Shown here: positions 6,832 through 15,050 of the stretch, piece by piece
Layout: each line of letters begins with the position of its first letter
How positions within the stretch are numbered: position 1 is the stretch's first letter
Assembly (NCBI GenBank): GCA_039817415.1
Contig: JBCBVV010000065.1
Location: 1 to 33,801, forward strand
Origin: JALEFZ01 sp039817415
GTDB taxonomy: Bacteria > Bacteroidota > Bacteroidia > J057
Direction: 5' to 3'
DNA length: 33,801 nt
Notes under the pieces: generated by a model
Seen by the model: the letters and a program-made list of their open reading frames with translations, nothing else
Database searches by the model: none
Told to the model about the DNA's origin: nothing
Position numbers and translations under genes: made by a program

Positions 6832-6899
6832 AATAGTATGAGCAAACACGCAGTTCTTTTGCTTAACCCATTTCAAACGAAAACTTTAAAAAATATATA

Positions 6900-7322
6900 A
6901 TGGAAAATCTTCTGACAAAATTCTTCTACACTGGTTTAGGTGCTGTTTCTTTAGGAGCCGAACGTCTACAGAAAGCTATTGACGAAGCGATTGGTGATGG
7001 CAAAGTTAGCGAGGAAGAAGGGAAGAAAGTCGTAGAAAGCTTTATCAATGATTGGGAAACTCGTCGCGATGAGTTCCAGACTCAACTACAAAGCAACATT
7101 GAGAAGTTCACCAACGGAATCCAGGCTCCTGAATTCCTAAAAACTAATTTCGTAGCTGATTTCTTCTCTCGTCTAGAAAGAATCGAAAAGGAACTTGGCA
7201 TCGAAAAAAGCGAGAATACAGCGGTACAAAATGCGATTGACGAGGCGGCAGCAACTGCCACTGAGGCGAAGGAAGCCATCGTAACAGCCGTTGAAGAAGC
7301 AGGGGAAACAGCCAAGAAATAA
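6900..7322 (+). CDS. Phasin-like protein, copy 2
   Basis: A 140-residue paralogue of the gene at 5838. About 60% of the first 102 residues are identical by eye, including MENLL-KFFYTG, AERLQK, GKVSE-EGKK, RRDEF, IEKFT and LGIE. The C-terminus (about 105-140) is shorter and Ala/Glu-rich (NAIDEAAATATEAKEAIV) instead of the longer LEA-like tail of copy 1. It is cytoplasmic and helical, of the phasin-like superfamily, and could bind granules or lipid surfaces. It has its own sigma-54-type promoter, element array and terminator, so it is a separate transcription unit rather than an operon partner. Different tails with the same head suggest different surfaces or partners; this is inference. Confidence 0.8.
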   Translation: MENLLTKFFYTGLGAVSLGAERLQKAIDEAIGDGKVSEEEGKKVVESFINDWETRRDEFQTQLQSNIEKFTNGIQAPEFLKTNFVADFFSRLERIEKELGIEKSENTAVQNAIDEAAATATEAKEAIVTAVEEAGETAKK

Positions 7323-7361
7323 GCCCAGCTTAAGGTAAATACCGATGTTTATTCATAATAG

Positions 7362-7372
7362 TAGGTGAAGAC
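7362..7372 (+). promoter_or_regulatory. Conserved 3' UTR motif GTAGGTGAAGA, copy 2
   Basis: The same 11-mer as at 6360-6370, again directly before the terminator stem. The intervening 3' UTR sequence is otherwise diverged. Confidence 0.4.
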
Positions 7373-7374
7373 GA

Positions 7375-7402
7375 CCGGTCCTTTGGACCGGTTATTTTTT
7401 TG
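7375..7402 (+). terminator. Intrinsic terminator of phasin-like gene 2
   Basis: ACCGGTCC (7375-7382) pairs perfectly with GGACCGGT (7386-7393) around TTT, followed by TATTTTTTT. It separates this gene from the convergent lipoprotein gene. Confidence 0.85.
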
Positions 7403-7417
7403 TCATCACACAAATTC

Positions 7418-7813
7418 TCATTCTCCTGTTTCAGCAAACCGTTTGTCCAAAAACATCCCTCCCATCGCTTTTGGCCTTTCCTTTTCTGCGAATTTCACTT
7501 CCTTTAACTTTCCCCCAACTAGCCTATAAAAGTTGTGACTGACAGAGACTTTACTCCCACTCATTTTTGCATCTGGAATATATAGGATGGAAATCCCGTT
7601 CATCTCAAAAGCCATGGGACGGTATCCCGCTAATGATTCCAATAAATCAGATGAAGTTCTGTCCTGATCCTTATTGCCATAGGTTTGCGGCATTTTGACA
7701 GTAATATCCTGTGGGCATGGAATGGGTGTACCCTGGGTATGAACCGGCCTTTCACAAGAAAAAAGAAGTAGCACTGCTGCTACAATCAGACTAAGTCGTC
7801 TAAATTGATTCAT
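7418..7813 (-). CDS. Small lipoprotein of unknown function
   Basis: A 131-residue protein with a clear lipoprotein signal: basic start, hydrophobic core (LSLIVAAVLLLF) and lipobox LFSC with Cys20. The mature part (about 110 residues) begins with a Pro/Thr-rich linker, then predicted beta-strands (DITVKMPQTYG, MAFEMNGISILYIPDAK, SVSHNFYRLVGGKLKEVKFAE). I recognise no domain. It is a single gene on the minus strand, convergent with the phasin-like gene 2 and divergent from the GH106-like gene at 7920 with about 106 bp between starts. Envelope location is sure; the function is open. Confidence 0.8.
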   Translation of the reverse strand: MNQFRRLSLIVAAVLLLFSCERPVHTQGTPIPCPQDITVKMPQTYGNKDQDRTSSDLLESLAGYRPMAFEMNGISILYIPDAKMSGSKVSVSHNFYRLVGGKLKEVKFAEKERPKAMGGMFLDKRFAETGE

Positions 7814-7919
7814 GGTTGTTGCGAATTATGTTTTACACATTTCATCTAAGCATTAAACCATGTATCCTCCAACTCCTCTACTAGTTGTCTGACCTCTGCA
7901 TCTTCCTTATTTTAGGAAA

Positions 7920-9929
7920 ATGAAACGTGTTGCTCATTTAATGCTGTTTATAGCAAGCCTTGGTTTTCTGCTAACAAGTTGCTCCAAGGCACCCGTTCGG
8001 TCCAACATCATCGAGGCGTCAGAATTTTATCCATCTTCCAAACCGTGCACAAGATGGTGGTGGTTTGCCACAGAAATCAAAAAGCCAGACATTAAGCATC
8101 AACTAGATTGGGCGAAGAACAACAATTTTGGTGGCGTTGAAATCGCTTGGGTCTATCCACTATACCGCTATCAACGGATGTATGCCAGATCCTATAACCG
8201 CCATTATCCCAAGGATACCACAGCTCAAAAATGGCTCAGTCAGGAATGGTCTGAAATGGTAAGCTTCACAAAGAAATATGCCGATTCGATTGGCTTAGCC
8301 TGTGATTTCACCTTTGGCAGTGCTTGGCCCGTAGCAGGGGACAACATATATAAGGAATTAACGAGCAAGATATATGGTGATACTTCCTTTAGGCAGACCT
8401 TAACCTTTGCCTGGGGATGGCCTGATACCTTATTGGTCATTGACCACCTAAAGGAAGAAGCATTTCAAACTTTTGCCCAACCTGTCGGAGAGGCCCTCGA
8501 GGAAGCTTTAAAAGGGTCCAAATCTGCCTTTTTTACAGATTCGTGGGAAATCAAACTCAACTTCACCAATAAGATTTGGACAGATGGATTTGATTCAACT
8601 TTCCAGCAAGAATTTGGCTATGATATCATTCCCTTCATGGAGGAAGGCATTGATTCCTTTCCTGATGTACGCTACGATTATATGCAGCATTTGGATCAAT
8701 ACGTCACGGAAGGCTTCTACAAACCTTATGTAGAAAAGTGTGAGGAATTGGGAGCTTGGTCTAGGGTTCAGTGTCTGGCTGCCCCAACCGATGTCATGAC
8801 CACCTACAGCCTAGTTGATATTCCTGAGACAGAATCCATGCTCAACAATCCTAATTACTCTCGAATTGTGAGTTCGGCTGCCTGTCTAGCTTCCAAACGA
8901 ATGGTTTCCAGCGAAACCTTCACTTGTATGTATGGATTTCCGGCTACTTACCTTCGCCAAGAACAAACCGCTGACTTAAAGATGGTAGCAGATGCGATGT
9001 TTGCACATGGGGTAAATCAGCACTTCTACCACGGGATGCCCTATAATCCTCAAGGAGTAGATTCGATTGACTTTTTTGCGACCACTTATTTTGGTCCTGG
9101 AGGGAGTCTAGAGCCAGAATTACCCGCTTTCAATGCCTATATGGAAAAGGTTTCCGGCATCATGCAGAAGGGAAAGACCTATTCAGACGTGGCCATTTAC
9201 ATCCCATATGAGGATGGAGTCATGAAGGGGGCCTATCCTCCAGAAAGAAGAAGAGTATGGGTGTGGGGAGAATATGAACTGCGCTACATATACGCTCCCA
9301 GAGAAACAGAGGGATACCATCCTCTTTGGATCAACAAATGGTTCTTGTCTCAAGCTTCCTACAAGAATGGGAAAATGACGGTCGGTGATGCAAGCTTTTC
9401 CACGCTATATATTGATGTGGAGTACATGGACATCAGGGGACTCAAAGAAGTGCTGAGGTTGGCCAAGGAAGGACTGCCCATTTGTCTAAAAAAGTCTCCT
9501 CAGCAAGCTGGAAAGAATAAATCCTCAACCTTTGAGGACATGATGAAGGAACTTAAAGCCCTCGAGAATGTGAAGGATAATTTTCAGCAAACCATCGAAC
9601 ATCCTCCCTTGGTAGAAACAGATTCCTTACCTGATTATTGGTGTAGAGTAGATGAAGAAGGCAATCATTATCTATTCCTAGCCCAATTACCAGCCAAGGA
9701 CCTAAAATATCCAGTTTATTCAGGCCAGTCCTTGATGGAAAGTTCGGATTTTCTAGACCTTAAGCTCCATGTAAATGGGAAGAACATAGAACAAAAAATA
9801 GAGTTTAAACCCTATCAATCGGTTATCCTCAAGATTGATCCGGCAGGTAAAGTAGAACTCATGGACATTGAATATAGACCCAAGGACCCCATTGTAAGGC
9901 CAAGAGAAAAGCAGCGAATGTATTTCTAA
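7920..9929 (+). CDS. GH106-like glycoside hydrolase, lipoprotein
   Basis: A 669-residue lipoprotein (signal with lipobox LTSC, Cys21). The mature N-terminus carries the signature of the alpha-L-rhamnosidase-like GH106 fold: PCTRWWWFATEI (42-53), then NNNFGGVEIAWVYPL (67-81) and a TIM-barrel pattern (GLACDFTFGSAWP). Candidate catalytic acids are Glu210 in FTDSWE and Glu332 in VSSETFT, the positions where GH106 and related families carry conserved acids; this assignment is by eye. Full GH106 enzymes are about 1000 residues or more with extra beta-sandwiches, so this is a short form. The adjacent GH28 enzyme suggests joint attack on pectin, such as rhamnogalacturonan. It leads the cluster at 7920-12457 and has 48 bp to the next gene. 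It could alternatively be an unclassified glycosidase; the exact substrate is not shown. Confidence 0.75.
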   Translation: MKRVAHLMLFIASLGFLLTSCSKAPVRSNIIEASEFYPSSKPCTRWWWFATEIKKPDIKHQLDWAKNNNFGGVEIAWVYPLYRYQRMYARSYNRHYPKDTTAQKWLSQEWSEMVSFTKKYADSIGLACDFTFGSAWPVAGDNIYKELTSKIYGDTSFRQTLTFAWGWPDTLLVIDHLKEEAFQTFAQPVGEALEEALKGSKSAFFTDSWEIKLNFTNKIWTDGFDSTFQQEFGYDIIPFMEEGIDSFPDVRYDYMQHLDQYVTEGFYKPYVEKCEELGAWSRVQCLAAPTDVMTTYSLVDIPETESMLNNPNYSRIVSSAACLASKRMVSSETFTCMYGFPATYLRQEQTADLKMVADAMFAHGVNQHFYHGMPYNPQGVDSIDFFATTYFGPGGSLEPELPAFNAYMEKVSGIMQKGKTYSDVAIYIPYEDGVMKGAYPPERRRVWVWGEYELRYIYAPRETEGYHPLWINKWFLSQASYKNGKMTVGDASFSTLYIDVEYMDIRGLKEVLRLAKEGLPICLKKSPQQAGKNKSSTFEDMMKELKALENVKDNFQQTIEHPPLVETDSLPDYWCRVDEEGNHYLFLAQLPAKDLKYPVYSGQSLMESSDFLDLKLHVNGKNIEQKIEFKPYQSVILKIDPAGKVELMDIEYRPKDPIVRPREKQRMYF

Positions 9930-9977
9930 TGGCGGCTATGTATATTATGTCTCTCCACTAAGGACTAGCAACAAAAT

Positions 9978-11471
9978 ATGCGCGATTCAGTACTGATCAT
10001 CATTTTCTTTTCTATCATCATCTCAACTCAGGCGAAGGATTTCAATATTCTTGACTTTGGAGCTAAAGGGGATGGCGTTTTTCTGAATACAGAAGTTATC
10101 CAGAAGGCAGTCGACAAAGCGTCAAAAAAAGGAGATAGCAGGGTGATTATTCCCAAGGGAACTTTTCTTTCAGGTTCCATCGTTCTCAAATCGGGTGTCC
10201 ACCTTCATTTGGAGGAAGGGGCCATTTTGTTGGGAAGCACTGATCCTGCACATTATGTCAAACTGAATCGATGGAAGGCCTTCCTAATCGCAGATGGGCA
10301 GGAAAACATTGGCATTACCGGCAAAGGAACCATTGATGGCCAAGGAAGGGAAGTCGCGCTTCACCTGGATAGCCTCTTTTATGCAGGCAAATTAGATAGT
10401 GCCCATTTCAACTTTGTGGAGCGCAGACCCAAGTATTACACTCGCCCTCAACTCATAGAATTTGTGGGCTGTAAAGGCATTGAGGTCAGAGAGGTGACTC
10501 TTAAAAATGCTGCCTGTTGGGTTCAAACCCATCATGAATGTGAGAAAATCATAATTGACAAGGTGACTACCATTAGCGATGCCTATTGGAACAATGATGG
10601 CATCGACATCCAGGATTGCCATAACGTTAGGATTACCAATTGCTTTGTCAATGCAGCCGATGATGGTATTTGCATCAAATCACATTCGGCAGATCATGAT
10701 TGTGATAGTATTTACATCGCCAATTGTACGGTAAGATCTAGTGCCAGTGCCGTGAAATTTGGAACACGCTCGCATGGGGGATTTACCAACGTTCACATCA
10801 AGAATATCAAAGTATACGATACATTCCGTTCTGCCATTGCCATTGAGTGTGTGGATGGAGCCAGGCTAGAAAACGTGCTAGTCGAAAACATAGAGGCAAC
10901 AAATACAGGCAATGCCATCTTCATCAGATTGGCCAAGCGTTATACCAAGGAAGTAGGCACCCTTAAAAATGTAACACTCAGGAATATCAAGGCGGATATT
11001 TCCTTTGAGCGTCCTGATTATGCCTATGAACTGAGAGGCCCTGCCCTGCCCTTCTTTCACAATATATTCCCAGCTTCAATTACAGGGATTCCGGGTTATC
11101 CCGTTGAGAATTTGACCCTTGAAAATATAGAGATTCATTATCCCGGAAAGGGGAATAGAGGCCTTGCCCATATGCCTATTTCTAGGTTGGATAGGGTCCC
11201 GGAGAAAATCAAGGATTATCCAGAGTTTAGCATGTTTGGCGAACTCCCTGCTTGGGGATTATATATAAGGCATATCAAAGGACTCCGAATGAAAAATATC
11301 AAAATTGGAATCAAAGAAGCAGATTATCGCCCTGCTATGGTATTGGATGATGCCCATGAAGTGAAGGTCGAATCTCTTGAAATTGAGGGAGACAAAAAAG
11401 AAAAACTCATTATCCTACACAATTCTACTAAGGTCCAATTTGAAGAGGGAGAAAAAGTATGGGAGGAATAG
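9978..11471 (+). CDS. GH28 polygalacturonase-like pectinase
   Basis: A 497-residue exported glycoside hydrolase of family 28, which cleaves galacturonan or rhamnogalacturonan by inversion on a right-handed parallel beta-helix. A signal peptide covers about 1-19 (VLIIIFFSIIISTQA). The start of the helix is NILDFGAKGDGVFLNTEVIQKAV. Catalytic motifs are intact: NNDGIDI (205-211, Asp207/Asp210), AADDGICIKS (226-235, Asp228/Asp229) and TRSHGG (His266). The beta-helix repeats run to about 460 with many N-V-x-I-x-N-I rungs. Genes flanking it on the same strand are the GH106-like lipoprotein (48 bp upstream) and a lipoprotein whose start lies inside this gene (13-bp overlap). A role in pectin side-chain or backbone breakdown is well supported; endo versus exo action is not shown. 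Confidence 0.93.
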   Translation: MRDSVLIIIFFSIIISTQAKDFNILDFGAKGDGVFLNTEVIQKAVDKASKKGDSRVIIPKGTFLSGSIVLKSGVHLHLEEGAILLGSTDPAHYVKLNRWKAFLIADGQENIGITGKGTIDGQGREVALHLDSLFYAGKLDSAHFNFVERRPKYYTRPQLIEFVGCKGIEVREVTLKNAACWVQTHHECEKIIIDKVTTISDAYWNNDGIDIQDCHNVRITNCFVNAADDGICIKSHSADHDCDSIYIANCTVRSSASAVKFGTRSHGGFTNVHIKNIKVYDTFRSAIAIECVDGARLENVLVENIEATNTGNAIFIRLAKRYTKEVGTLKNVTLRNIKADISFERPDYAYELRGPALPFFHNIFPASITGIPGYPVENLTLENIEIHYPGKGNRGLAHMPISRLDRVPEKIKDYPEFSMFGELPAWGLYIRHIKGLRMKNIKIGIKEADYRPAMVLDDAHEVKVESLEIEGDKKEKLIILHNSTKVQFEEGEKVWEE

Positions 11472-12457
11472 GCAAAGGAATTGTTCGTACTTCTATGGGT
11501 GGATTGAGTCTTTTTATCACCCTTCTTGTCTTAACCGCCTGTCAAGGGAATCAAGAGACTAAGGTGGATGCTCAAGCCTATGTCCAAGCTGACGAGTCCT
11601 ATGGCAAAGGGGCCTTGCTTTTAACCCGATTTTCTTCACTGGAAGAACTCAAAAAGGTGGTAAGAATCACCTATCACGATGCTTATGGCACCTTAAAAAA
11701 AGCAGGAGAAAAGGGGGTCAAGTCCGTACGATTGTCTCATGCCAGCGGTGGTTCCTCTGTGAAGGGGGAATTAGCTGTGGGGGTCGATCAGGTTGATTTT
11801 GTAAGGGCGCAGGATAGCGGATTTTGGGCCAAGGTAAACTTGATTTTTGAATCTCCCTATGCAGTTTGGAAGCGCAATGACATGAAAAGGGTCTTTGCCC
11901 TATCAAGGAGAAGAGGAGCCGTATTTGGAGAAGGGGATGTGGCATTTTATGATCTCGCACAACAAATGATGCTCAACATCAGCGCAAAAGACAAGCATAA
12001 CATGAGTGCCAAAGACTTGGCAGACAAGGGCTTCATCAATACCTTTAACCATGTTACTTCACAAGCCTTCATGACCACCCTATTCTCCGAAAAACTGGCA
12101 GATCTGGTAGCAGATGCACATGAGAGGACCAATATGCCAGAATTGATTACGGGTGCTTTTACATCCAAACAGCTGAAGGACATGAAAAATGGGCCTGCAG
12201 ACAATTACCTCGATATCATCAATAACGAATGGGGGCAAGAGCTAGGGAAAACCCTCAAAAAGAAATACAACATCAAACGTAAAACCCAGTGGAGCCGAGT
12301 TTTGCTGACAAATTATCTCAACGATATCCAATCCTACTATACCTGGGCCTTCAACATCACATTTAAGCCCTTCCGAGAAGAGGATGAACTAATTGCCCGT
12401 TTTTCTAGCAAGTTGAATGTTGTAATGGATGATGCACCTACCGTTCGAGAGCGATAG
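11459..12457 (+). CDS. Lipoprotein of unknown function, overlapping the pectinase gene
   Basis: A 332-residue protein with a lipoprotein signal (hydrophobic segment ending LTAC, Cys28). The start at 11459 is supported by a purine-rich GAGGGAG about 10 nt upstream, unusual in this window; an alternative ATG 36 bp later would give a shorter leader. The mature protein begins with strands (GALLLTRFSSLEELKKVVRITYHDAYG), a possible beta-domain (SVRLSHASG, VKGELAVGVDQVDFV), then a long helical region (FYDLAQQMMLNISAKDKHNM, DLADKGFINTFNHVTSQAFM). The region LISNNEW-like DIINNEWGQELGKTLKKKY leads to a C-terminal helix. No known domain is recognised. The 13-bp overlap with the GH28 gene implies translational coupling and joint function, perhaps as a binding or structural partner in pectin use. 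Confidence 0.8.
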   Translation: MGGIGKGIVRTSMGGLSLFITLLVLTACQGNQETKVDAQAYVQADESYGKGALLLTRFSSLEELKKVVRITYHDAYGTLKKAGEKGVKSVRLSHASGGSSVKGELAVGVDQVDFVRAQDSGFWAKVNLIFESPYAVWKRNDMKRVFALSRRRGAVFGEGDVAFYDLAQQMMLNISAKDKHNMSAKDLADKGFINTFNHVTSQAFMTTLFSEKLADLVADAHERTNMPELITGAFTSKQLKDMKNGPADNYLDIINNEWGQELGKTLKKKYNIKRKTQWSRVLLTNYLNDIQSYYTWAFNITFKPFREEDELIARFSSKLNVVMDDAPTVRER

Positions 12458-12469
12458 GTATTCCTACCT

Positions 12470-13729
12470 TTAATCATCCAATTTCTTCAAGTAGAAACGA
12501 GCTGTCTTTGATTTGTCATCTCGTAACTCGTAGGTCTCTTTGATTTTGGCAAGGCCTTTTACTTTCCATCCTTCCAATTTGGAGAACCACTTTTCGTCAT
12601 TGATTTTGACATCTCTTAGAATAGCCTCACGAAAATCAGCCCCTTCCAAGTCAGTCTGAACCAAGATAGCACTCCCAAAATGTGCCCCACTTAGGTTGGT
12701 CCCTCTTAGACTTGCTCTTGTGAGGTCATTCCCAAAAACAATGGCTCCACTTAAGTCTGCCCCATCGAAAATGGTTCCCTGTACCTTGGCGTACCGGATA
12801 AGGGTACAATGCATATTGGATTTGATAAATTTTGCAGCTTGTAAATCCGTGCCTTCCATGACAGTCTCCACCAAACTTGCTCCTTCTACATTGGCCCAAG
12901 CGAGATTCGCCCTGTTCATGCTCGCCCAACTTAAATCAGCTTCAACTAGCTCTGCCCCCCACAGGTTAGCCCCTCTCAAATTGGCTTCTTGAAGGTTCGT
13001 TTTTGATAGATTGGCCCCCTTCAATTGGGCGCTGACAAGGTTAATTCCGCTAAGGTCTTGACTAGCTAATTGAGCATTTTTTAAGTCTGCCTTGGCAAAT
13101 GAAGTTCGCTTTTTAATCTCTTGAAAAGACTCAGCGTGCATATTCAACAGAATCAAACGCTGCAAAAGATGCCCACGTTCAAGGCTATAATCTGTTTCTT
13201 TCAGGCTATCTCCCTCTACATAATGATAGGTCTCTGGTTCGAGAGATTGACTGAGTAAAGCAATCTTCGTAATACTTTGTTTGGATAGTTTTCTTTCAGG
13301 GTGGTTTGCGGTTTCTTCCTCCAGTTTATCCAACAATTGGTTCATGTAGCTTAGCCAAGCACCCTTCCTGACTGCTTCAATTTCTTCTTTCTGCAGGTCA
13401 ATGAGCTCACGTTGAAGGGAGAGCTGCTGGTTTTCATATCGATAAAAATCCCAGATCAGTTTGGTAAGCCCCGATAATAGAACAAGGAATATCCCTATGG
13501 GGACAGCGCTTTTCTTGATGAGAGTTTTGACACGGGAATAAGAGAGGTTCTTGGCATTTCGTCTCCAACTTCTCATAAAAGTACCTAAGGAGATCAAAAA
13601 CATAAGGCTTATGACTATTCTTAGCCAAAGAGGGACGGTAAGAAAAAAAGATCCCACCATTAGCAAGCCGCTTATGCTCAGGAATGTCCCTAGGAGTATA
13701 CTTTGTATTCGACTGCTTTCTTCCATCAA
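12470..13729 (-). CDS. Membrane-anchored pentapeptide-repeat protein
   Basis: A 419-residue protein. Three hydrophobic segments (about 9-31, 35-51 and 74-93) precede a charged helical linker (about 95-145) and a pentapeptide-repeat domain from about 211 to 375. That domain repeats A(D/N)LxxA as in FAKADLKNAQL, GANLSKTNLQEANLRGANL, GADLSGAIVFGNDLTRASL and GADFREAIL, forming a right-handed quadrilateral beta-helix. A short C-terminal domain follows (376-419, with DEKWFSKLEGWKVKGL). Pentapeptide helices mediate protein contacts; some mimic DNA, but the membrane anchor argues against that here. The bestrophin channel gene lies upstream on the same strand (143 bp gap). It ends 12 bp from the convergent lipoprotein gene. 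Function unknown. Confidence 0.85.
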   Translation of the reverse strand: MMEESSRIQSILLGTFLSISGLLMVGSFFLTVPLWLRIVISLMFLISLGTFMRSWRRNAKNLSYSRVKTLIKKSAVPIGIFLVLLSGLTKLIWDFYRYENQQLSLQRELIDLQKEEIEAVRKGAWLSYMNQLLDKLEEETANHPERKLSKQSITKIALLSQSLEPETYHYVEGDSLKETDYSLERGHLLQRLILLNMHAESFQEIKKRTSFAKADLKNAQLASQDLSGINLVSAQLKGANLSKTNLQEANLRGANLWGAELVEADLSWASMNRANLAWANVEGASLVETVMEGTDLQAAKFIKSNMHCTLIRYAKVQGTIFDGADLSGAIVFGNDLTRASLRGTNLSGAHFGSAILVQTDLEGADFREAILRDVKINDEKWFSKLEGWKVKGLAKIKETYELRDDKSKTARFYLKKLDD

Positions 13730-13812
13730 ATTAATCGGCCCTGAATTCCTTAAAATAAAGAAAAAGCCTAGAATAATGCGCTATCGACCTATGTTTACTC
13801 AATTTAAGTAGA

Positions 13813-13847
13813 AGGGGGATTGGTGATATTTTTTCCCCAATCCCCCT
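13813..13847 (-). terminator. Hairpin between bestrophin and pentapeptide genes
   Basis: AGGGGGATTGG (13813-13823) pairs perfectly with CCAATCCCCCT (13837-13847) around a T-rich 13-nt loop. It is 26 bp past the bestrophin stop on the minus strand. No clear T-run follows in that direction, so it may be a weak terminator, a processing site or a 3' end stabiliser. Confidence 0.5.
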
Positions 13848-13872
13848 CCTATCATTCTACATTCATTCTATA

Positions 13873-14934
13873 TTACATCTGCGTGTCATAAACCACAGGG
13901 AATTGATCGGGGATTTCTTCATTGCTTTCTCCTAGGTTTTGTCTGAGGTCGATTTCGATTCCTCGGGAAATTGTAGAAATAGGCACATCATTAGCAGAAC
14001 CTTCAAAGGGATTTTCTCCCGTTCTTCCGATACGCTCCATGGTATGAAAAATCCAGGCGACAATGACATAGAAAGGCACTACCAACCAGATAAATAAACT
14101 TCCTGCCAAGGGAAATGTCTCACTGATGGTCTGACCAATTTCTGAAAACTGAGGAATGAGAGCCAAAGGCAACAAGAGAACAAAAATCCACATAAAATAG
14201 TGGTTTAGTGTCGCAAAGTGCCTTGGATAGGGGAAATTCTTGATCCTTTCCGACTTTCCTTGTAGGGTAAATAGCTCCTCTAAAACACCCTCAAGCTGTA
14301 AAAAGGCAAATTCCCAGATAGAACCGCTCTCCTTCAGCTTTCTCAGGTGATGAGATTGCAGGTAAAGAATGGCAGTCTGCTTATTATTTTTACTCATCAC
14401 ATAGGCCATATCCTCTTCCGACAAATAAGGCTTTAAGTCTGCTTCCACAGTAGAATCACGCTCAGGTGGATGAACAAGTTCCTGCCATTCTTGATTAGAC
14501 TTTTCTTGTCCTATTGTTTCCCATGGTTTAGGTGCCCGCATCGCATGACGCAAGGCAGTCATCCAAGCAATGTGCCTATAGGTTAGGGTCTTAACTTCAT
14601 GTTTTAGCTCTTCTTTGGAAAGGGGAATGGAAGCGTATTCGTTGGTTACCATGTCCTGAATAAACATCCCAAAAGTTCGTGATGTATTGACGATGCCTCC
14701 CCAAATTTTTCTGGCTTCCCAAATCCGGCCATAGGCAGAGTTATTCTGAAAGCCTATGACAAAGGCTACAGCTGTACCAATCAAGGCTAAAGGCGTCCAG
14801 GGTACTTTTAGCCATGCCAAATCAAAAAGCTGATGTAGGGCTACAGCAACTACGATGACAATGAGAAACAAGAATGTCTCAAAACGTGTCCATCTGGCCA
14901 TGTCTCTGGCCCGGTAAACTTTTTTGGTGTACAT
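13873..14934 (-). CDS. Bestrophin-family ion channel
   Basis: A 353-residue membrane protein of the bestrophin (RFP-TM, UPF0187) family, pentameric anion or cation channels. The diagnostic region is PLALIGTAVAFVIGFQNNSAYGRIWEARKIWGGIVN (about 48-83), with hydrophobic segments near 18-38 and 45-63. A cytoplasmic helical part (about 110-225, HEVKTLTYRHIAWMTALRHAMR) is followed by two further hydrophobic segments (about 246-270 and 276-298) and the family-typical FHTMERIGRTGENPFEGSANDVPISTISRGIEIDLRQ (about 300-337). Length fits the family. A pentapeptide-repeat membrane protein follows on the same strand and could be a partner. Ion selectivity and regulation cannot be told from the sequence. 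Confidence 0.93.
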   Translation of the reverse strand: MYTKKVYRARDMARWTRFETFLFLIVIVVAVALHQLFDLAWLKVPWTPLALIGTAVAFVIGFQNNSAYGRIWEARKIWGGIVNTSRTFGMFIQDMVTNEYASIPLSKEELKHEVKTLTYRHIAWMTALRHAMRAPKPWETIGQEKSNQEWQELVHPPERDSTVEADLKPYLSEEDMAYVMSKNNKQTAILYLQSHHLRKLKESGSIWEFAFLQLEGVLEELFTLQGKSERIKNFPYPRHFATLNHYFMWIFVLLLPLALIPQFSEIGQTISETFPLAGSLFIWLVVPFYVIVAWIFHTMERIGRTGENPFEGSANDVPISTISRGIEIDLRQNLGESNEEIPDQFPVVYDTQM

Positions 14935-14950
14935 AATGGTGGTTCGGTTG

Positions 14951-14980
14951 GGAGAAGGTTCTTTTCACAAACCCTTCTCC
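14951..14980. other. Inverted repeat in the leader of the bestrophin gene
   Basis: GGAGAAGG (14951-14958) and CCTTCTCC (14973-14980) form a perfect 8-bp stem with a 14-nt loop, 16-46 bp upstream of the bestrophin ATG. No T-run follows in the minus direction. It could be a leader structure or a weak terminator for the methyltransferase gene. Confidence 0.35.
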
Positions 14981-15050
14981 AATTCTTTCAGGAATTTACA
15001 AAAAATGCAGTTTGACGCTAGTTGAGCTACTTAGAAATATATAAAAAATA

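Larger units (their letters stand above)
6443..6899 (+). promoter_or_regulatory. Upstream control region of phasin-like gene 2 with element array
   Basis: With the 3' UTR of gene 1 this completes a 558-bp gap without a gene. No ORF of note is present; the region holds four well-matched copies of an AAATTTTAACAGCAAAT-type element, extra inverted half-copies and a sigma-54-type promoter. The AGC guanines are at 6576, 6630, 6733 and 6784, giving spacings of 54, 103 and 51 bp, close to 5, 10 and 5 helical turns, so all would lie on about the same DNA face. A 10-bp inverted repeat, CATGCTTGAT (6478-6487) and ATCAAGCATG (6553-6562), borders the array. Confidence 0.6.

Noticed and set aside
12696..12992. 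Long open frames opposite the pentapeptide-repeat region
   Set aside because: The repeat periodicity keeps stop codons out of the other frames; the products are low-complexity shadows of the real gene.
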